A stretch of 7,009 bases of DNA from Candidatus Njordarchaeota archaeon (lineage in GTDB: Archaea; Asgardarchaeota; Njordarchaeia; Njordarchaeales; JAHKLH01): contig JAHKLH010000085.1 in the NCBI GenBank assembly GCA_029856635.1, positions 1-7,009 on the forward strand. The letters run 5' to 3'. Below are positions 5,299 to 7,009 of the stretch, in pieces. Both the position numbers and the translations under genes were made by a program. Position 1 is the stretch's first letter; each line of letters opens with the position of its first letter. The notes under the pieces are model-generated. The model saw nothing but the letters and a program-made list of their open reading frames with translations, had not been told where the DNA came from and did no database searches.

Positions 5299-6588
5299 TC
5301 ACAAAACTTTTCCAATTAAATACCGCCAGGTAACTTTTTTCACTTGTGCAGATATCCATTCTCCTAATTTGACTTCTTCAAAAACTAAGACCCTTTTGTA
5401 GTTTTGCATGCGCCCTAAGTATCCCTTCTTATCTGGATAACTCTCAAGCATTAATACGTTTACATTTTTACCTATGTATTTCTGATTAATTTCAAAAGCT
5501 ATTCTTTGTGCAAGACATGTGAGTTCATACGATCGTTTCTTCACAATCTGAGACCGAACCTTTGGTTTCATTTTAGCTGCTAATGTTCCCGGTCTATCAC
5601 CGTATTTTGATATATGAACTCTATCTGGTTTTACTTCAAGAAGAAGCTTCTTTGTTAATTCAAAGTCTTCATCAGTTTCTCCAGGAAATCCAACGATGAT
5701 ATCCGTCACAAGCATCGTATCAGGAAAATATTTTCTAATGACATTGACAAGATATATAAGATCTTCAACAGAGTGTTTTCGTTTCATTAATTTTAATACC
5801 TGATTTGAACCCGATTGAACGGGAAGATGGAAAAAATGATAAATCTTGTCTGTTGACTTTATAACTTCAAGAACATCCTCATAAACCTTCATGAATGCAT
5901 TAGGAGACATCATACCAACTCGTATACGAAAATCTCCTTCTATTTCCACTAATTTCTCTAGAAGATCTGCCAAAGTATAACCGCGATCCCAACCATAGCA
6001 TGCAGTATCATGCGCAGTTAGTCGTATTTCTTTAGCTCCTTTTTTCACAAACCTACGCACATCTTCCACAATCTTTTCTAATGAATATGATTTATACTTT
6101 CCCCAAATTAAGCGATCAGCACAAAAAGCACATTCACCATCACATCCGAAACCAATGGGAACAGGAATTATCAAGGGGTTCTCGATTACGCGTGGAAGAT
6201 TAACCCTTTCGATATATCGGAATCCATGTATGTCAATGAGCTCACCTTTCAAAACACGTGAAATTACCTCTGGGATCTTATCAAAGTGATGAACACTTAC
6301 AACGGAAGCACCCAGTTTAATGATCCTCTCCGGGACCAACTCAGCAAGACACCCGGTAACTATAACCCTCTTTTTTTGTACCAGTTTCTGAACCCTAGCA
6401 AGAATTTTATTCTCCGTTGGTAGCTTAACAGCACATGAGTTAACTATGACAACATCTGCTCTGTTTTCATCATCTACTAATTCAAATCCCTTTTTTACTA
6501 ACATTCCCGCAAGCATTTCTGAGTGCGCTTGATTCATTGTACAACCGAACGTCATAATATTGACTTTAATTCGCTTAGTTTTAGTCAT
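5299..6588 (-). CDS. Archaeal-type tRNA N6-threonylcarbamoyladenosine (t6A37) methylthiotransferase, CDKAL1/MtaB family
   Basis: The 429-aa radical-SAM enzyme is expected to turn t6A into ms2t6A at position 37 of tRNAs that read ANN codons. The UPF0004 N-terminal domain has its three cluster cysteines at Cys16 (TFGCTMNQ), Cys52 (NSCAVK) and Cys80 (VTGCLAE). The radical-SAM cysteines Cys149, Cys153 and Cys156 form CxxxCxxC. Further family hallmarks are RLTAHDTACYGWD (189-201), HLPVQSGSN (254-262), MKRKHS, and GFPGETDEDF (300-309). A C-terminal TRAM domain for tRNA binding spans about 371-429. The family usually has a RLARG-like sequence just after the radical-SAM cysteines; here it reads RLIWGK, a divergence that may mark a lineage. 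The ATG at 6588 is supported by GGGGGAAGAG immediately upstream. map lies downstream in the same orientation. The assignment to t6A rather than i6A chemistry rests on the archaeal-type sequence. Confidence 0.95.
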   Translation of the reverse strand: MTKTKRIKVNIMTFGCTMNQAHSEMLAGMLVKKGFELVDDENRADVVIVNSCAVKLPTENKILARVQKLVQKKRVIVTGCLAELVPERIIKLGASVVSVHHFDKIPEVISRVLKGELIDIHGFRYIERVNLPRVIENPLIIPVPIGFGCDGECAFCADRLIWGKYKSYSLEKIVEDVRRFVKKGAKEIRLTAHDTACYGWDRGYTLADLLEKLVEIEGDFRIRVGMMSPNAFMKVYEDVLEVIKSTDKIYHFFHLPVQSGSNQVLKLMKRKHSVEDLIYLVNVIRKYFPDTMLVTDIIVGFPGETDEDFELTKKLLLEVKPDRVHISKYGDRPGTLAAKMKPKVRSQIVKKRSYELTCLAQRIAFEINQKYIGKNVNVLMLESYPDKKGYLGRMQNYKRVLVFEEVKLGEWISAQVKKVTWRYLIGKVL

Positions 6589-6594
6589 TCTCTT

Positions 6595-6599
6595 CCCCC
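6595..6599 (-). promoter_or_regulatory. G-rich ribosome binding site of the methylthiotransferase gene
   Basis: On the minus strand GGGGG lies 6 nt before the ATG at 6588 and continues into AAGAG. It resembles the G-run before the TTG at 897, which supports both start choices. A GGxGG reading can pair with the usual archaeal anti-Shine-Dalgarno with one G:U wobble. Confidence 0.5.
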
Positions 6600-6732
6600 A
6601 TCTTTGACCAAAAAGATTTTACCTCATAACCTCTTAATTTTTGTTCACACTCTAAATTAGTTCTTGTTTTTGGGCAGAATTAAAGGAAATGTTAGAAAAC
6701 AAAAACAAATGTTTAAACGGACATTCTGGTAG

Positions 6733-6743
6733 TATATTTAAAA
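6733..6743 (+). promoter_or_regulatory. TATA-like box for the 70-aa gene
   Basis: TATATTTAAAA lies 53 bp before the ATG at 6796. With normal archaeal spacing, transcription would start near 6764, leaving a leader of about 30 nt that carries the ribosome binding site. The rest of the 207-bp divergent region (6589-6795) holds no gene; the minus-strand promoter of the methylthiotransferase must also lie there (AT-rich candidates near 6628-6660), but I cannot pick one box with confidence. Confidence 0.45.
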
Positions 6744-6751
6744 TGCTTTTG

Positions 6752-6765
6752 AAATGTATACATTT
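6752..6765. repeat. Perfect 14-bp palindrome, candidate operator
   Basis: AAATGTATACATTT is its own reverse complement. It lies between the TATA-like box at 6733-6743 and the 70-aa gene, covering the expected transcription start, which is the classic location for an archaeal dimeric repressor site. Half-site-like copies (AAATGTT) occur upstream at 6688 and 6708. In AT-rich DNA a palindrome of this length can arise by chance, so function is inferred. Confidence 0.4.
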
Positions 6766-6781
6766 ATTTTTAGGAAAAAAA

Positions 6782-6787
6782 GGTGAG
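6782..6787 (+). promoter_or_regulatory. Ribosome binding site GGTGAG of the 70-aa gene
   Basis: GGTGAG ends 8 nt before the ATG at 6796. It is a full match to the archaeal GGTGA consensus, like the one before the gene at 2462, and it fixes the start of this short gene. Confidence 0.7.
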
Positions 6788-6795
6788 TTATACAA

Positions 6796-7008
6796 ATGGT
6801 ATTTAAGTTAAAGAAGAAAACTGAGGAAAAACCACTCAAATTGCTCTCAGAAAAGAGTTTTAAAATACACTTTGGTGACATAAAGATAGACATTACACTC
6901 TCAGGGAAAAAAGAATATATTAATGAATTAGCAATCAGATTAACAAAGTTCTTAGCACAAGAAGTTTTAAAGCTAATCGAAAAAGAAGAATTAAAACACA
7001 GTACTTAG
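6796..7008 (+). CDS. Small 70-aa protein of unknown function
   Basis: The frame is complete, ending in TAG one base before the window edge. The protein starts with a Lys-rich tail (KLKKKTEEK), followed by a probable strand pair (FKIHFGDIKIDITLSGKK) and a long amphipathic helix (YINELAIRLTKFLAQEVLKLIEKEE). It has no cysteines, no signal peptide and no motif that I recognise. A strong GGTGAG site, a TATA-like box and a start-region palindrome all support a real, possibly regulated gene despite its small size. The basic N-terminus could bind nucleic acid or acidic membrane, but nothing in the sequence decides this. Genes downstream, outside the window, may be co-transcribed. Confidence 0.72.
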   Translation: MVFKLKKKTEEKPLKLLSEKSFKIHFGDIKIDITLSGKKEYINELAIRLTKFLAQEVLKLIEKEELKHST

Positions 7009-7009
7009 A

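Noticed and set aside
5138..5401. Plus-strand frame between map and the methylthiotransferase gene
   Set aside because: It overlaps both conserved genes in antisense and has no family motif; the true gap between them is only 54 bp.

Overview
This window most likely comes from an AT-rich archaeon, probably an uncultured lineage near the TACK/Asgard branch, although the lineage is inference. The archaeal markers are a type II methionine aminopeptidase, an archaeal-type (CDKAL1-like) tRNA methylthiotransferase, an archaeal-style triosephosphate isomerase C-terminus, GGTGA-type ribosome binding sites and TATA-like boxes. No mobile element, CRISPR array or phage gene is visible.

Layout. Positions 1-219 hold the 3' end of tpiA on the plus strand. 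A complete tRNA-Arg(UCG) with encoded CCA follows at 266-343. A three-gene plus-strand cluster then runs from 367 to 2701. Its first gene encodes a 166-aa protein that resembles a decayed gamma domain of 2-oxoacid:ferredoxin oxidoreductases. The second encodes a ~520-aa protein with a helical head, a long coiled coil and a C-terminal domain that looks like a Ras/Arf GTPase without its nucleotide-binding motifs. The third encodes a 79-aa helical protein. This cluster converges with no spacer on a minus-strand gene (2702-3709) for a left-handed beta-helix acyltransferase joined to a short, motif-less nucleotidyltransferase-like N-terminus.

That gene is divergent from a plus-strand gene (3763-4311) for a 182-aa protein with a predicted longin/roadblock-like topology. 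The 182-aa gene overlaps tail-to-tail by 21 bp with map (4291-5244, minus). Upstream of map on the same strand is the methylthiotransferase gene (5299-6588), and the two look like a small translation/tRNA-modification operon. A 207-bp divergent intergenic region (6589-6795) carries a TATA-like box and a perfect 14-bp palindrome before a complete 70-aa gene of unknown function (6796-7008).

How the genes may work together. map and the methylthiotransferase both serve translation (N-terminal Met removal and ms2t6A formation at tRNA position 37), and the tRNA-Arg fits that theme only loosely. The most unusual content is the set of proteins that keep the shape of a known enzyme but appear to have lost catalytic motifs: the oxidoreductase-like protein, the GTPase-like tail and the nucleotidyltransferase-like domain. 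With the coiled-coil partners and the longin/roadblock-like protein, this hints at a structural or scaffolding assembly related to archaeal small-GTPase biology. That reading rests on motif-level comparison by eye and needs profile and structure searches.
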